A DNA stretch of 64,000 nucleotides from UBA4615 sp046046245 (GCA_046046245.1 JBJOKE010000049.1:1-64000), one strand, 5' to 3'; shown: positions 52,502-61,524, counted from the stretch's first letter. Notes: generated by a model not told the origin, from the letters alone. A program made the numbers and translations.

Positions 52502-53235
52502 GAGCGGCCTCCGGTGGCGAGCGGTGCGGCATCGAGGGGGGCTTCGGCATCCACCCGGTAGTCGACGACGCGAAAGCCGAGCGGATTCCACTGCCGCTGC
52601 TGGACGTCGCCCGAGGGCTTGCCGTAGGCGAACTGGATCGTCGCGATGAAGAACGAGGGCGTCTCGGCGCTGCCGCCTGCGGGACGGCTCAGCCGGGCGA
52701 AGCGGACCTGCGCGAGGTCCCGCACTCCGTTGCCCCGCTCGAAGAACGAGACCGAACGCACCTCGACCCGAACGGAACTGCCGTCCTTGTGCCGCTCGAG
52801 CGGACTCTTCGGGTTGCCGCGGGCCCACATCGATACCCACTCCTGACCGACCGACGGGCTGCTGAAGGCGGCGACTTCGTAGTAGTCCTGCTCGGCACTG
52901 GCGAGGTTGAAGCGCTCGCGCATCCGGACGTAGTGCCCGAGGAAATAGCGGCTCACCAGCTCGCCCGGCTCGGACGTGCCGTCGTACGCGGGCACGGCGT
53001 CGACAAGGCCGGTGCTGGCGTCGACCCGTACTACGAAGGGCTCGACGCGCTTGAGCGGGAGCAGCGCGAGCAGGCCGAGCGCGAGCACCAGCGTGAGCGC
53101 GACCGATATCCCGGCCACGATCCAGGCGCGCCGCTCGCTGTGCAGTGCACGCCGGGTGCGGTCGGTGTCCCAAGACCGGGCCTCGGCGAAATAGGCGTCG
53201 AGCGTCTGCGCCTCGTCGCTGCTTCGCGCCGTCAT
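52498..53235 (-). CDS. virB8: VirB8 inner-membrane protein
   Basis: A 245-aa bitopic protein. A short cytoplasmic tail is followed by one transmembrane helix (WIVAGISVALTLVLALGLLA) and a periplasmic NTF2-like VirB8 domain: VEPFVVRVDASTGLVDAVPA, SRYFLGHYVRMRERFNLASA, YEVAAFSSPSVGQEW, and NPLGFRVVDYRVDAEAP near the C-terminus. It scaffolds the secretion complex. Overlaps virB7 by ATGA. Confidence 0.94.
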   Translation of the reverse strand: MTARSSDEAQTLDAYFAEARSWDTDRTRRALHSERRAWIVAGISVALTLVLALGLLALLPLKRVEPFVVRVDASTGLVDAVPAYDGTSEPGELVSRYFLGHYVRMRERFNLASAEQDYYEVAAFSSPSVGQEWVSMWARGNPKSPLERHKDGSSVRVEVRSVSFFERGNGVRDLAQVRFARLSRPAGGSAETPSFFIATIQFAYGKPSGDVQQRQWNPLGFRVVDYRVDAEAPLDAAPLATGGRS

Positions 53236-53405
53236 GACCGGTCCTTCGCGGTCGTCGCGTTGATCGGTGTCCAGGGGCCGTCGCAGTCGGGCGGCGCCTG
53301 CTTCAGCAGCGCGCAGCCTTGGGCGCTGAAGAGCGCCGCGGCGGCAAGAAGGGCGGCAAGGCGGGCGGCGATGCCGCGTCGGAACTCGGTCTGGCAGGAT
53401 GTCAT
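53232..53405 (-). CDS. virB7: VirB7-like lipoprotein
   Basis: A 57-aa small protein in the virB7 position. A hydrophobic signal (RLAALLAAAALFSAQ) leads to a lipobox-like AQG-Cys31, followed by PPDCDGPWTPIN. A mature lipoprotein of about 27 residues is typical of VirB7, which stabilises VirB9. It is encoded in ATGA overlaps with virB6 and virB8. The -3 lipobox residue is Ala rather than Leu, so the lipidation call is moderate. Confidence 0.75.
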   Translation of the reverse strand: MTSCQTEFRRGIAARLAALLAAAALFSAQGCALLKQAPPDCDGPWTPINATTAKDRS

Positions 53406-54463
53406 CGCGGGGTCGCTCGTCGGATCTCGTTGCGGGGGCGAAGTGTCCTCAGAGCCGCCCGGCCGGCGGCGCGGGCCGATTCGCCGGCACGGGCGACAGG
53501 CGTGCGCAGCGCGAGGCGCAGCGGCGCCGCCGTCCAGTAGCCGGCCTTGCGGCTGATCGGATCCCACCGGGAGGTCTGCGAGTCGAACGCGCCCCGCGTG
53601 AATCGGCCGGTGCGGCCGAGCGTCCAGGCGATCGCCATGCTGACCACCCCCATGGAGGCGAGCGCCACACCTGACGAGAGGCCGGCCGCGATCGGCATGA
53701 TCTGGCGCATCACCAGCAGCACCAGCACGCAGGCGACCAGCAGCGGCACGATCTGCGCGATCTGGACGTCCGTGCCCAGCGCCGAGAGCTGCGTCGCCTC
53801 GGTGCGCACGATTTGAAGCAGCAGCCCCGCGACCGCACCCGTCAGGATCGCCACCAGCCCGTAGTTGGAAAGCTGTGCGATCCAAGCCTCGAAGAAGCGG
53901 CGCGTCGCGTCGAAGAGCAGCCCGATCAGAAAGAGCGGTCCGAGCGCCAGGATCAACGAGATCGCGATGCGCGAGAGCGCATCGAGGAATGCCGCGTATC
54001 CCGCGGTGATGCCGATCGCGCCGTACACGATGAACGAGGCGATGTAGAAGCCCACGTTGCCGCTCAGCACGCCGCCCTTCTTGAAGAGGTTCTCGCCGAC
54101 GGTGGCGCCCTCGATGAGCACGGTATCGGCCACACCCACCGTGCCCGCGTCGGCCCCGGCTGCAAGCGCCGTGGCGAGTTCGCGGGGCGCCGTCATGAAG
54201 GTATCGACGAAGAACGCGTTGAACGACCACAGCTGCAGCGACAGCCCGAGCACCGCTGCCAGGATCACGATTCGCTTGGCACCTTCGAGGATCGGCTGAT
54301 CGATGCGCCCGCTCAGCTGCAGCCATCCCCAGACCATCACGTAGAGCACCGCGCAGGCCGCGGCGAAGGGCTCGAGCAGGGCCGCCAGTGCGGCGGTCTT
54401 CGTCGCCACGTAGGTGGCGAGCTGCGCCTGCAGCCATGTGTCGAAGGCGGCGAAGAAGTTCAT
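53402..54463 (-). CDS. virB6: VirB6/TrbL channel protein
   Basis: A 353-aa polytopic membrane protein. Hydrophobic segments include AACAVLYVMVWGWLQLSGRI, IVILAAVLGLSLQLWSFNAF, FYIASFIVYGAIGITAGYAA, ISLILALGPLFLIGLLF and IVPLLVACVLVLLVMRQIMP. The ALGPLFLIGLLFDATRRFFE-type segment is the conserved TrbL/VirB6 core. A cytoplasmic basic tail follows. Forms the inner-membrane channel. Start 9 nt after the virB5 stop. Confidence 0.92.
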   Translation of the reverse strand: MNFFAAFDTWLQAQLATYVATKTAALAALLEPFAAACAVLYVMVWGWLQLSGRIDQPILEGAKRIVILAAVLGLSLQLWSFNAFFVDTFMTAPRELATALAAGADAGTVGVADTVLIEGATVGENLFKKGGVLSGNVGFYIASFIVYGAIGITAGYAAFLDALSRIAISLILALGPLFLIGLLFDATRRFFEAWIAQLSNYGLVAILTGAVAGLLLQIVRTEATQLSALGTDVQIAQIVPLLVACVLVLLVMRQIMPIAAGLSSGVALASMGVVSMAIAWTLGRTGRFTRGAFDSQTSRWDPISRKAGYWTAAPLRLALRTPVARAGESARAAGRAALRTLRPRNEIRRATPR

Positions 54464-54472
54464 CGCGATCGC

Positions 54473-55198
54473 TCAGTACGTCCGCGAAGGCAGCTGCCTG
54501 AAGGTTCCGGCGCCCTGGACGGTGAGCTCGCGGATCTGCTGCACCCGCACCAGCGCCTGCGCCTGCGCCGCTTGGTACAGCGTGGTCAGCTTGGCCTGTT
54601 CGTTCTGCAGCATCGTCTGCTCGGACTGGATCCGGGCCGAGAGCTCGAGCATCGCCTTCTGGTCGCCGGCGGTGCCGATCGCGGCGATGAGCTGCTGCAG
54701 CTGCGCGAAGCGCTGGGAGGTTCGTCCGTAAGCGGTGCGGGAGAGCCCCTGCAGCGCAGCCGCGGCGCGGCGGGCGTCCTCGATCACCGCGCGCTGGTCC
54801 GGCGTGAGTTCGGCGAGCGCGTCCGGGGCCAGCTTCGCATTCGCCTGGACGAGCATGGTCACCAGCCCCGATGCCTCCCCGTAGGCGGCACCGATGCCCG
54901 CGCCCGCATCGAGCACCGGCCCGATCTCCTCGGGGAGGTAGTTGCGCGCGGCGATCGCGACCGGCAGCAGCGTCTGCAGGCCACGGTCGCCGGTCATCGA
55001 GTCGTGGGTCGCCTTCAGCTGGTTAACCTGGGTGACCATGTGCTGGATCTGCTGCGTCCAGTAGGTCACCTGCTGCATCAGCTGCGCGAGTGCGGCGACG
55101 TCGATCACCGGGATGCCGGCGCGCGCAGGCGATGCGGTCAGCGCGAGCGCCAGCGCGATGAGCGCGGCGGGCAGGAAGCGGTGCGTCGGGCGAGTCAT
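54473..55198 (-). CDS. virB5: VirB5-like minor pilus protein
   Basis: A 241-aa exported protein with a signal peptide (FLPAALIALALALTASPARA). The helical mature part has the VirB5 look: LAQLMQQVTYWTQQIQHMVT followed by QVNQLKATHDSMTG, and QKAMLELSARIQSEQTMLQN, EQAKLTTLYQAAQAQ. VirB5 tips the pilus and contacts recipients. ATG 55198 overlaps the virB4 stop (ATGA). Confidence 0.88.
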   Translation of the reverse strand: MTRPTHRFLPAALIALALALTASPARAGIPVIDVAALAQLMQQVTYWTQQIQHMVTQVNQLKATHDSMTGDRGLQTLLPVAIAARNYLPEEIGPVLDAGAGIGAAYGEASGLVTMLVQANAKLAPDALAELTPDQRAVIEDARRAAAALQGLSRTAYGRTSQRFAQLQQLIAAIGTAGDQKAMLELSARIQSEQTMLQNEQAKLTTLYQAAQAQALVRVQQIRELTVQGAGTFRQLPSRTY

Positions 55199-57729
55199 CG
55201 ATGCGGGTCCTCGGCGGGCGATCGCGTCTGCGCCATCTCCGCCATGAAGGGATCGAGCCAGGCTTCGGGCGCCTCGCCCAGGCGTTCGATCCACCGGTTC
55301 ATCGCCTCCAGGCCCGAGAGCCGGCCCGAGATCACGGCCAGCTCCCCGGCGAGGCCGGAGAGATCAAGCTGGCAGACCACGCTTTGCGAACCCTGGCGGA
55401 TCAGGAACTGCCTGGCGCCCGTCGAGAGCTCGCCGCGGATCAGCAGGAATTCGCGCTCGGTCAGCCCGAAGCCGTCGATGTAGTCCTCGGCGCGGGCCTC
55501 GGGGTTCGGGAAGAAGACCTTGGTGGCGGTCTGCTCGATGAGCGTCCGGCTGATCCGGCTCGAGAGCACGTCGGCCGCGCTCTGGGTGCTCGCCGCGAAG
55601 ACGCCGTTCAGCTTGCGCCAGGTCTTCGGGCCGTCGCGCGAGAACGCCTCGAACGCCGGATCGTCGAGCAGCCGCCAGAACTCGTCGCACCAGCAGACGA
55701 ACCGGCGGCCGTCCAGCATCAGCCGCACCACATGGAAGAGGTACTGCGTGATCGGCGTGTGGACGGCGGGCAGCCCCAGGAACTCGGAGACGTCGAAGCC
55801 GACCAGCCGGTGCCCTTCGAGCTGGGCCACGACCCGGTCCTCCGGATTGTCGAACGCCCAGGCGAGCTCGCCCCCCGCGACCGCGCACCACTTCGCGAGT
55901 CGCGGGAACAGGCCCTCCGGATCGGTCGCATCCAGATGCTCGAGCAGCCGGGACAGCCGCCGAGCCTCGGGCTCGAGCGCCAGCGTGCCCCGCAGCGCTT
56001 GCTCCAGATCCCGCTCCTGGCGGGCCGAGAGCGGTCTGTCCGGGACCGTCACGAGCTGGCGCAGCCATTCGCGAAGGAACGCCCGGTTCGCCGGGTCGTC
56101 GGGCAGGCGCAGCGGGTTGAACCCGGTCGGCTCGCCGGTGCGCAGCGGCGCATAGGCCCCGCCCAACGCACGGATCAGGATCTCCAGACCTCGGTCCTTG
56201 TCGAAGACCACCTGGCTTGCGCCCTGGCGGCTGAGCGCAGCCAGGCAGAAGCCCAGGAAGACCGTCTTGCCAGAGCCGGTCGGGCCGCAGATGAAGGTGT
56301 GGCCGACATCCGAGCCGGCAGTATCGGCGGTCTGCGCCGAAGGCTCCAGGTCCGCCTCGAGCGGCGCGTGCAGCGAGAAGTGATAAGGCGATCGGGCGCG
56401 TGTCGTCAGCAGCGCGAGCGCGTCGCCCCAGTGATTGCCGTGTGCGAGCCCGCGCGGGAAGTTGTCGAAGGGGCTCAACGCCGCGAAGTTTCTGCTGGTG
56501 ATCGGCGCCTTGCGCGGCCGGTAGGCGAAGTTGCCGGGCAGCTGAGCCCAGAACGCGGCTTCCATCGCGAGATCCTCCCGCGCCACGACCATCCCGGTGT
56601 CCGAGAGCAGCTCGCGCGCGAGCGCGACGTCGTCGTTGAGCGCGCGGATCCGCGCCACCGGATCCGTTCCGGTCTCCCACGCGTCGCTCATCACCTGCAG
56701 CGTGAAGTGGTGATCTCCGAGCACGAACTCGTTGCCGGCCAGACCGTCGAGCGCCTCGTGCAGGTCCTCGGCCTGAGACCGTGCGAGGTCGCCCGCGTTC
56801 AGCATCCGGTTGTACTGGGCCTGCAGCAGGCCCTGCGCGACCGGCTTGGCGATGAAGGTGAAGCTCTGGGTGAGGACGTAGCAGAACGGGACGGTGAGCA
56901 GCCGGTGGAACATGTCCGGCACCGCGGGCGTCGGATACTCCTTGATGCCCAGGATGGCGCCGACCCGGGATCGGGCGGGCATCCGGTACTCGAGCGCCTC
57001 GACGCCGAAGCAGGGGCGGGTGGTCGCCAGGACGTCCGCGATCGGCGCGCGGGGCAGCGGCATCGGGCGCGGCTCTCCGTTGACGAGCAGCCCGAGGAAG
57101 GCGAGCGGCTCCGACCGCGGAATGCGCGCACCGCGCCCGCCGCCCTCGATGCCGAGCAGGCGGGGCGCGTATCGGCGCAGCGCCGCGACGAACTGCTGCT
57201 GCAGCTTCGCGCAGGCCTCGATCGCGTCCTCATGGGACTGTCGCTCGGCCGCCGGATCGCGCCGGGTCATCAGTCGCTCCAGCAGCGCGCCCGTGCGGCT
57301 CGGCTGCGGCCGGTAGACGACCGAGACGAAGAGATCGTTGGCCATCAGCCGCTGGCCGGCGAGCTTGCGCGCATAGCTCGCCTGGAGCCGGCCGGCGAAC
57401 CCCGAAGGGGGCGCATCGGCCGGCCGGCTCGAATCGTGCCGCCGGATGACGTGCGTCCAGATCGCCACTTGGGGTGACGCGACGTTGCGCAGCAGGCCGT
57501 TCAGCGACTCGTGCCACTGATTGACGCTGACGTCGTCGGCCGTCTCGAAGCTGCTTCCGGCAAGCGAAAGCATGAAGACGTAGTCGCCGTCGCGAGTGCG
57601 GAGGACGGTGTCCGTCGCATGGACCGTGTAGGGGATCCTCGAGGCGACTTCGGGTTCGAGCCGCAGGAGCGTCTCGGGCCGCTTCGACGCCGACGGCCGG
57701 TCGCGGTGCTTGGGGAGTGCGAGCCTCAT
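55195..57729 (-). CDS. virB4: VirB4 ATPase
   Basis: An 844-aa secretion ATPase that drives pilin dislocation. The N-terminal CagE/VirB4 domain includes YVFMLSLAGSSFETADDVSV and VAIWTHVIRRHD. Walker A, near residue 480, is GHTFICGPTGSGKTVFLGF, and Walker B is RFVCWCDEFWRLLDD. LNGVFAASTQSAADVLSSRI and TATKVFFPNPEARAEDYIDG are further VirB4 motifs. Full length. Starts 3 nt after the virB3 stop. Confidence 0.95.
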   Translation of the reverse strand: MRLALPKHRDRPSASKRPETLLRLEPEVASRIPYTVHATDTVLRTRDGDYVFMLSLAGSSFETADDVSVNQWHESLNGLLRNVASPQVAIWTHVIRRHDSSRPADAPPSGFAGRLQASYARKLAGQRLMANDLFVSVVYRPQPSRTGALLERLMTRRDPAAERQSHEDAIEACAKLQQQFVAALRRYAPRLLGIEGGGRGARIPRSEPLAFLGLLVNGEPRPMPLPRAPIADVLATTRPCFGVEALEYRMPARSRVGAILGIKEYPTPAVPDMFHRLLTVPFCYVLTQSFTFIAKPVAQGLLQAQYNRMLNAGDLARSQAEDLHEALDGLAGNEFVLGDHHFTLQVMSDAWETGTDPVARIRALNDDVALARELLSDTGMVVAREDLAMEAAFWAQLPGNFAYRPRKAPITSRNFAALSPFDNFPRGLAHGNHWGDALALLTTRARSPYHFSLHAPLEADLEPSAQTADTAGSDVGHTFICGPTGSGKTVFLGFCLAALSRQGASQVVFDKDRGLEILIRALGGAYAPLRTGEPTGFNPLRLPDDPANRAFLREWLRQLVTVPDRPLSARQERDLEQALRGTLALEPEARRLSRLLEHLDATDPEGLFPRLAKWCAVAGGELAWAFDNPEDRVVAQLEGHRLVGFDVSEFLGLPAVHTPITQYLFHVVRLMLDGRRFVCWCDEFWRLLDDPAFEAFSRDGPKTWRKLNGVFAASTQSAADVLSSRISRTLIEQTATKVFFPNPEARAEDYIDGFGLTEREFLLIRGELSTGARQFLIRQGSQSVVCQLDLSGLAGELAVISGRLSGLEAMNRWIERLGEAPEAWLDPFMAEMAQTRSPAEDPHR

Positions 57730-57732
57730 CGG

Positions 57733-58140
57733 TCAGAGCACCACGTGCGGGGGGCATGACTCGCGGCGGCCACGCCTCGCGCGGCGGCCCCGGGTGTCGG
57801 GAAGCGCCAGGATCGCCGGGCTGTAGCTGCTCGAGCGCCAGTAGCGGAAGTTGGCGAGAAGCGACGGGCCGCGCGTACGGCCCCACAGGGCCAGCAGATC
57901 GAAGAAGCGCGGCTCCCGCAGACAGGCCACGTAGGCGATGCCGTGCAGCGGCAGGTACACGAGCAGCCACAGCAGGTTGCGGGTCAGCAGGAAGCTCTCG
58001 ATCGCGAGCAGCCCGCACACCAGCAGTGCCGAGTAGGTGACGCCCCAGCGCATCGGCGGGCGGGTGACCGCGAGAAACACCGGGTCGGCGATGAGACCTG
58101 GATTGCGGGAGGCGTCGGACGACAGGCCGCGATCGGTCAT
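57733..58140 (-). CDS. virB3: VirB3 membrane protein
   Basis: A 135-aa protein with the VirB3 pattern: a short N-terminus (LIADPVFLAVTRPPMRWGVT) and two adjoining membrane segments (YSALLVCGLLAIESFLLT and LLWLLVYLPLHGIAYVACLR), then EPRFFDLLALW. The C-terminal 45 residues are basic and not conserved. Located between virB2 and virB4 as usual. Confidence 0.9.
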   Translation of the reverse strand: MTDRGLSSDASRNPGLIADPVFLAVTRPPMRWGVTYSALLVCGLLAIESFLLTRNLLWLLVYLPLHGIAYVACLREPRFFDLLALWGRTRGPSLLANFRYWRSSSYSPAILALPDTRGRRARRGRRESCPPHVVL

Positions 58141-58149
58141 GGCGGCGCT

Positions 58150-58464
58150 TCAGACCGCGAACATCCCGCGGATCCAGGTGACGATCTGCTGCGCGCCGAA
58201 GACGAGCACGATGCCGATCATCGCCGCCACCGCCCAGCCCCAGCTGACCTTGTTGAACCAGGCGGCGACCCCGACCGCGATCACGCCGATCACCGCGAGC
58301 GGCGTGAGGATGGTGATCACGTTGGTGGTCAGCGCGACCGCGCCGGTCGCGAACGGACTGCCTGCGAACGCGATCGCGGGCAGGCACAGCAGCGCGAGCA
58401 CGGCGAGATCGCCGAGTCCGCGGACGGATCGGCGGGCGGACGGCTCGGAGGACGGGGTGGGCAT
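58150..58464 (-). CDS. virB2: VirB2/TrbC pilin
   Basis: A 104-aa prepilin. A long signal ending LCLPAIAFAGSPFA precedes two hydrophobic helices (LTTNVITILTPLAVIGVIAV and WGWAVAAMIGIVLVFGAQQI) separated by the small polar loop AWFNKVS, the VirB2 pattern. The AFA cleavage site leaves a mature pilin of about 70 residues. ATG 58464 selected; the next gene starts 9 nt downstream. Confidence 0.92.
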   Translation of the reverse strand: MPTPSSEPSARRSVRGLGDLAVLALLCLPAIAFAGSPFATGAVALTTNVITILTPLAVIGVIAVGVAAWFNKVSWGWAVAAMIGIVLVFGAQQIVTWIRGMFAV

Positions 58465-58478
58465 GGCGAAGCTCCAGG

Positions 58479-59093
58479 TCAAGGACGGATCGGGGTCTTG
58501 GCGGGCAGGACGGGTGCATCGGGAGGGGACGCCGCCGGGATGAGACCGACAGGCGCGTAGACGTCCCACCAGAGGGCTCTGGGACCCGTTGCCTCCTGCC
58601 CGGGACTGCCGGTCGCAAGTGCTTGCTGCACGCCCGACCGCGCCGAGACGTGCGTCTGCGCTGCGGGCCGCGTCCGCCCGGCGTAGAAGGGCGCGCCGCT
58701 GGGCGGACCTGCCGCCTTCGCGGACGCGCCGACGCGGGCGAGCTCGCGCCCGAGCGAGGCGAGCGCCGTCTCGTGCCGCTCGATCGCGATGCGAGCCTCG
58801 GAGGCGCCCGTTGCGTCGCCGGCGGCGGTGCGTTCCTGCAGTCTCGCCCGGGCCCGCTCGAGCCGACTCCGCTCGGCCGACTGCTCGTCGGCCAGGATCT
58901 GCAGGCGCAGGTCCTCCCGTTCGGCGGTGGCCGCGGCATCCGGTGCAAAGCCTGCCGGCCGCGACGTCTGGCTCCACGCGGCGGCCGACAGCGTCTGCAC
59001 GACGACGCACAGCGCAGCGCAGGCGGCCGAGCGGAGTCTGCGCGACGGATCGCGGCGGTGACGGTGGCAAAGGGAAGCGGACGGGATCGGCAC
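58479..59093 (-). CDS. Exported coiled-coil protein at the head of the virB operon
   Basis: A 204-aa protein with a probable signal (AACAALCVVVQTLSAAAWSQ) and a charged coiled coil (REDLRLQILADEQSAERSRL, RIAIERHETALASLGREL), then a Pro-rich tail with ALWWDVYAPVGLIPA. It sits where virB1 is often found but lacks any lytic transglycosylase motif. I do not recognise the family. First gene of the transfer operon, 14 nt before virB2. Confidence 0.65.
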   Translation of the reverse strand: MPIPSASLCHRHRRDPSRRLRSAACAALCVVVQTLSAAAWSQTSRPAGFAPDAAATAEREDLRLQILADEQSAERSRLERARARLQERTAAGDATGASEARIAIERHETALASLGRELARVGASAKAAGPPSGAPFYAGRTRPAAQTHVSARSGVQQALATGSPGQEATGPRALWWDVYAPVGLIPAASPPDAPVLPAKTPIRP

Positions 59094-59285
59094 GATGGCC
59101 GTATTGCGCCGCGTCTCGGGTACCGCCGCGACTGCCGAAGGTCGAACCCGGTATCGGTCGATTGGACTACGACGAAAGATTAGGCCCTCGGACCTAGGCC
59201 GGACGGACGACTGTTCGACGCTGCAGGACCTCGGTCACGATCGACACCCCGAAGCCGCTGCACGCCGCGAGGCGCGCGCCGACCG
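59094..59285. promoter_or_regulatory. Divergent promoter region, virB operon / parA2
   Basis: 192 bp between the starts of the leftward transfer operon and the rightward parA-parB pair. Both promoters must lie here. No perfect long palindrome was found, so any ParA or ParB operator is not assigned. Confidence 0.45.
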
Positions 59286-60065
59286 ATGCCGACGATCGTC
59301 TTCGCCAACCAGAAGGGTGGGGTGGGTAAGTCCACGCTCAGCTGCCACTTCGCCTGGTGGCTGCGCGAACACGGCTACCCGCGTGTCCTCGTGGTCGATC
59401 TCGACGCCCAGGGCAACACCTCCCGGACGATGACGGCTGCAGTCCGACTCGGACGGAGCGCGGCGCTCTTCGGTGCGTCGGCTCCGGCGATCGGCGATCT
59501 CGCGGACGGCCTGTCGCTGCTCGCTGCCGACGCGTCGCTTGCCGATGTCGACGCGTTGCCCGCGGGTCCGGCGGCGTTCAGGCGCAACCTCGAGACCGTG
59601 GCGGCCGGATTCGATGCGGTCGTGATCGACACGCCGCCCGCGCTCGGGCGCCGGATGGTCGCCGCGCTGGTCGCGGCCGATCACGTCGCCTGTCCGATCG
59701 AACTCGAGCCCTATTCGATCGATGCGCTCGCCAACATGCTGAAGACCGTGCACGGCGTTAGACGCCGCTGGAACCCAAGACTTCACCTGCTCGGTGTGCT
59801 CGCCAACCGCTTCAACCATCATTCCGCGGCACAGAAGGCGGCGCTCGCCGCGCTGCTCGCCCGGTATGCCGAATTCGTGCTGCCGGCCCGGATCTCGACG
59901 CGGTCGTCGATCGCGGAGGCCCTGTCCGCGGGCCGCCCGGTCTGGCAGCTGCCGCGAACATCAGCCCGCGAGGCGAGCGTCGAGCTCGAACGCGCCTTCA
60001 CGCTGATGCTCGAGCGGATGACGGCGGGCACGCCCGCTGCGATGGCGAGTGGCGCCGGTGCTTGA
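59286..60065 (+). CDS. parA: ParA-family ATPase (second partition system)
   Basis: A 259-aa ATPase without an N-terminal HTH. It begins IVFANQKGGVGKSTLSCHFA with deviant Walker A at 8-15, then VLVVDLDAQGNTSRTM and AVVIDTPPALGRRMVAAL. It differs from the 406-aa ParA at 11083, so the window carries two unrelated partition ATPases. Such small ParAs next to a KorB-like ParB are part of IncP-like backbone control. It overlaps parB (GTG 60049) by 17 nt. Confidence 0.9.
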   Translation: MPTIVFANQKGGVGKSTLSCHFAWWLREHGYPRVLVVDLDAQGNTSRTMTAAVRLGRSAALFGASAPAIGDLADGLSLLAADASLADVDALPAGPAAFRRNLETVAAGFDAVVIDTPPALGRRMVAALVAADHVACPIELEPYSIDALANMLKTVHGVRRRWNPRLHLLGVLANRFNHHSAAQKAALAALLARYAEFVLPARISTRSSIAEALSAGRPVWQLPRTSAREASVELERAFTLMLERMTAGTPAAMASGAGA

Positions 60066-60924
60066 CCTCAGCGCACTGGACGGACTGCGGCCGAGCGAGC
60101 TGCTCGATGCACCCGCGCAGGGGCAGCCGATCGAAATCGCGCTCGATGCGATCGACGTCGACCCGGCTCAGCCCCGCAAGCGGCTCGATCCGGAGGCGCT
60201 CCAGGCGCTCGCGGCGACCATCCGGCGGTGCGGCGTGATCCAGCCGATCTCGGTCCACGCCAGTCCGCAGATGCCCGGGCGATTCGTCATAAACGTGGGC
60301 GAGCGCCGTGTGCGGGCCGCACGGCTCGCAGGGCGCGCCACCATTCCGGCGTTCGTCGAACGGCCGCTCGACGCCTACGCGCGAGTGATCGAGAACCTTG
60401 CCCGCGAAGACCTGTCGCCCTTCGACCTCGGGACCTTCATCGTCGAACGCGAGGCTGCGGGCGAGTCGAGGAAGTCCATCGCCGAGGCGCTCGGCAAGGC
60501 GCAGAGCTTCGTTACCGAACTGGCCGAGCTGGCGCGCGCGCCCGAGTCCGTGCGCACGCTGCACGAGCGCGGCCGCTGCAGCGACGTGCGGATCCTGTAC
60601 CGGCTTAGCCGGCTGGCAGTGACCGATCCGGAGCCGATCCGACGGCTGGCCGCCGAGGACTCGGCGGCGCCGGTCACGCGCGGGCGGCTCGAGGGGCTGC
60701 TGAAGGGAGAGATCGGCGATGGCGCACGGAACAGGGCGGGTCGCGGCGGCGTGCGGCGGCGTCGCGTCGACTCGCTGCTCGTGGAGGTCGACGGTCGGCT
60801 CGCCTTCATGCCGCTCAAGCGTCCCGATTCGATGGGTGCCGCACAGGTTGTGTATGAGGACGGTTCGCGGGAGCAGGTAGAGTTGAGGCGACTCAGGCTT
60901 ATCCAGTGGACGGTCACCCCATGA
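60049..60924 (+). CDS. parB: ParB/KorB-like partition protein
   Basis: A 291-aa ParB. The N-terminal domain reads IALDAIDVDPAQPRKRLDPE, ALAATIRRCGVIQPISVH and FVINVGERRVRAARLAG, followed by RVIENLAREDLSPFDLGTFI and the KorB-type HTH ESRKSIAEALGKAQSFVTEL. The SH3-like C-terminal piece RRVDSLLVEVDGRLAFMPLK is as in KorB. GTG start inside parA. Its stop forms ATGA with the next gene. It likely also represses backbone promoters. Confidence 0.9.
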   Translation: MAPVLDLSALDGLRPSELLDAPAQGQPIEIALDAIDVDPAQPRKRLDPEALQALAATIRRCGVIQPISVHASPQMPGRFVINVGERRVRAARLAGRATIPAFVERPLDAYARVIENLAREDLSPFDLGTFIVEREAAGESRKSIAEALGKAQSFVTELAELARAPESVRTLHERGRCSDVRILYRLSRLAVTDPEPIRRLAAEDSAAPVTRGRLEGLLKGEIGDGARNRAGRGGVRRRRVDSLLVEVDGRLAFMPLKRPDSMGAAQVVYEDGSREQVELRRLRLIQWTVTP

Positions 60925-61268
60925 CGCCTCATCTCGACGCCGCGACGCTGCGGGACAGCTTTCGTGCGCCATTGATCTCCGTTCTCCGGGCTTCGCTGTC
61001 CGTCGTGATGTCCGTGCTGATGTGGGCGGTTGTCACGACGCTTGCGCTCATGCGCCCCCTGGTCGCGCTGGCGCTGGTGCCGATCGGGTACGTCGCCTTC
61101 TACGTCGCCGTGCTGGGGGGATTTCTCGCCCAGGTCCCGGGCATCCATGCGCACCGGTGGGAGATGCTGTTCCTCGGTCTCGGGGCGATCTTCGTCATGC
61201 GGCTGTTCGACGGAATCATCGGAGGCGTCGCTGACGCGTTCCGCGATGACGGAGCGGCTGACCGCTGA
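60921..61268 (+). CDS. Small membrane protein
   Basis: A 115-aa protein with two or three hydrophobic segments (VLRASLSVVMSVLMWAVVTT, ALALVPIGYVAFYVAVLGGF, MLFLGLGAIFVMRLF). No family recognised. It starts at the ATGA overlap with parB; an ATG at 60906 would add five residues and lose the coupling. Possibly a surface-exclusion or conjugation accessory protein, by position only. Confidence 0.65.
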   Translation: MTPHLDAATLRDSFRAPLISVLRASLSVVMSVLMWAVVTTLALMRPLVALALVPIGYVAFYVAVLGGFLAQVPGIHAHRWEMLFLGLGAIFVMRLFDGIIGGVADAFRDDGAADR

Positions 61269-61524
61269 TCAGATCGAGCGGATCGCGCGCCGAAGACGGT
61301 TCGCCGTCCGGACGCTTCACATCGCTTCGCGGGTGCTGGTCGACGGTGCGTCGGTCGAAGTCGTCGCCGCCGAGTTCGGGCTGTGCGCGATGCAGGTGCG
61401 CCGGATGAGCCGGACGATCCTTCAGGCAGTCCTCCCGGAGGCCGGGGCCTGGCCGAAGTCGGCGACTGCAGCCTTTAGGCGGGACGGTTCTCGTCCCGTG
61501 CCCTGGAAGGCGTCGAACCTGTGA
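61246..61524 (+). CDS. Small DNA-binding-like protein (TrfB/KorA-like)
   Basis: A 92-aa protein. LTADQIERIARRRRFAVRTL and a helix-turn-helix-like VLVDGASVEVVAAEFGLCAM, VRRMSRTIL give it the look of a TrfB/KorA-type plasmid repressor. It overlaps the membrane-protein gene by 23 nt, and its end overlaps the convergent regulator gene by 50 nt. With parA and the KorB-like ParB, a KorA-type protein would complete an IncP-like control unit; the assignment rests on pattern only. Confidence 0.6.
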   Translation: MTERLTADQIERIARRRRFAVRTLHIASRVLVDGASVEVVAAEFGLCAMQVRRMSRTILQAVLPEAGAWPKSATAAFRRDGSRPVPWKASNL

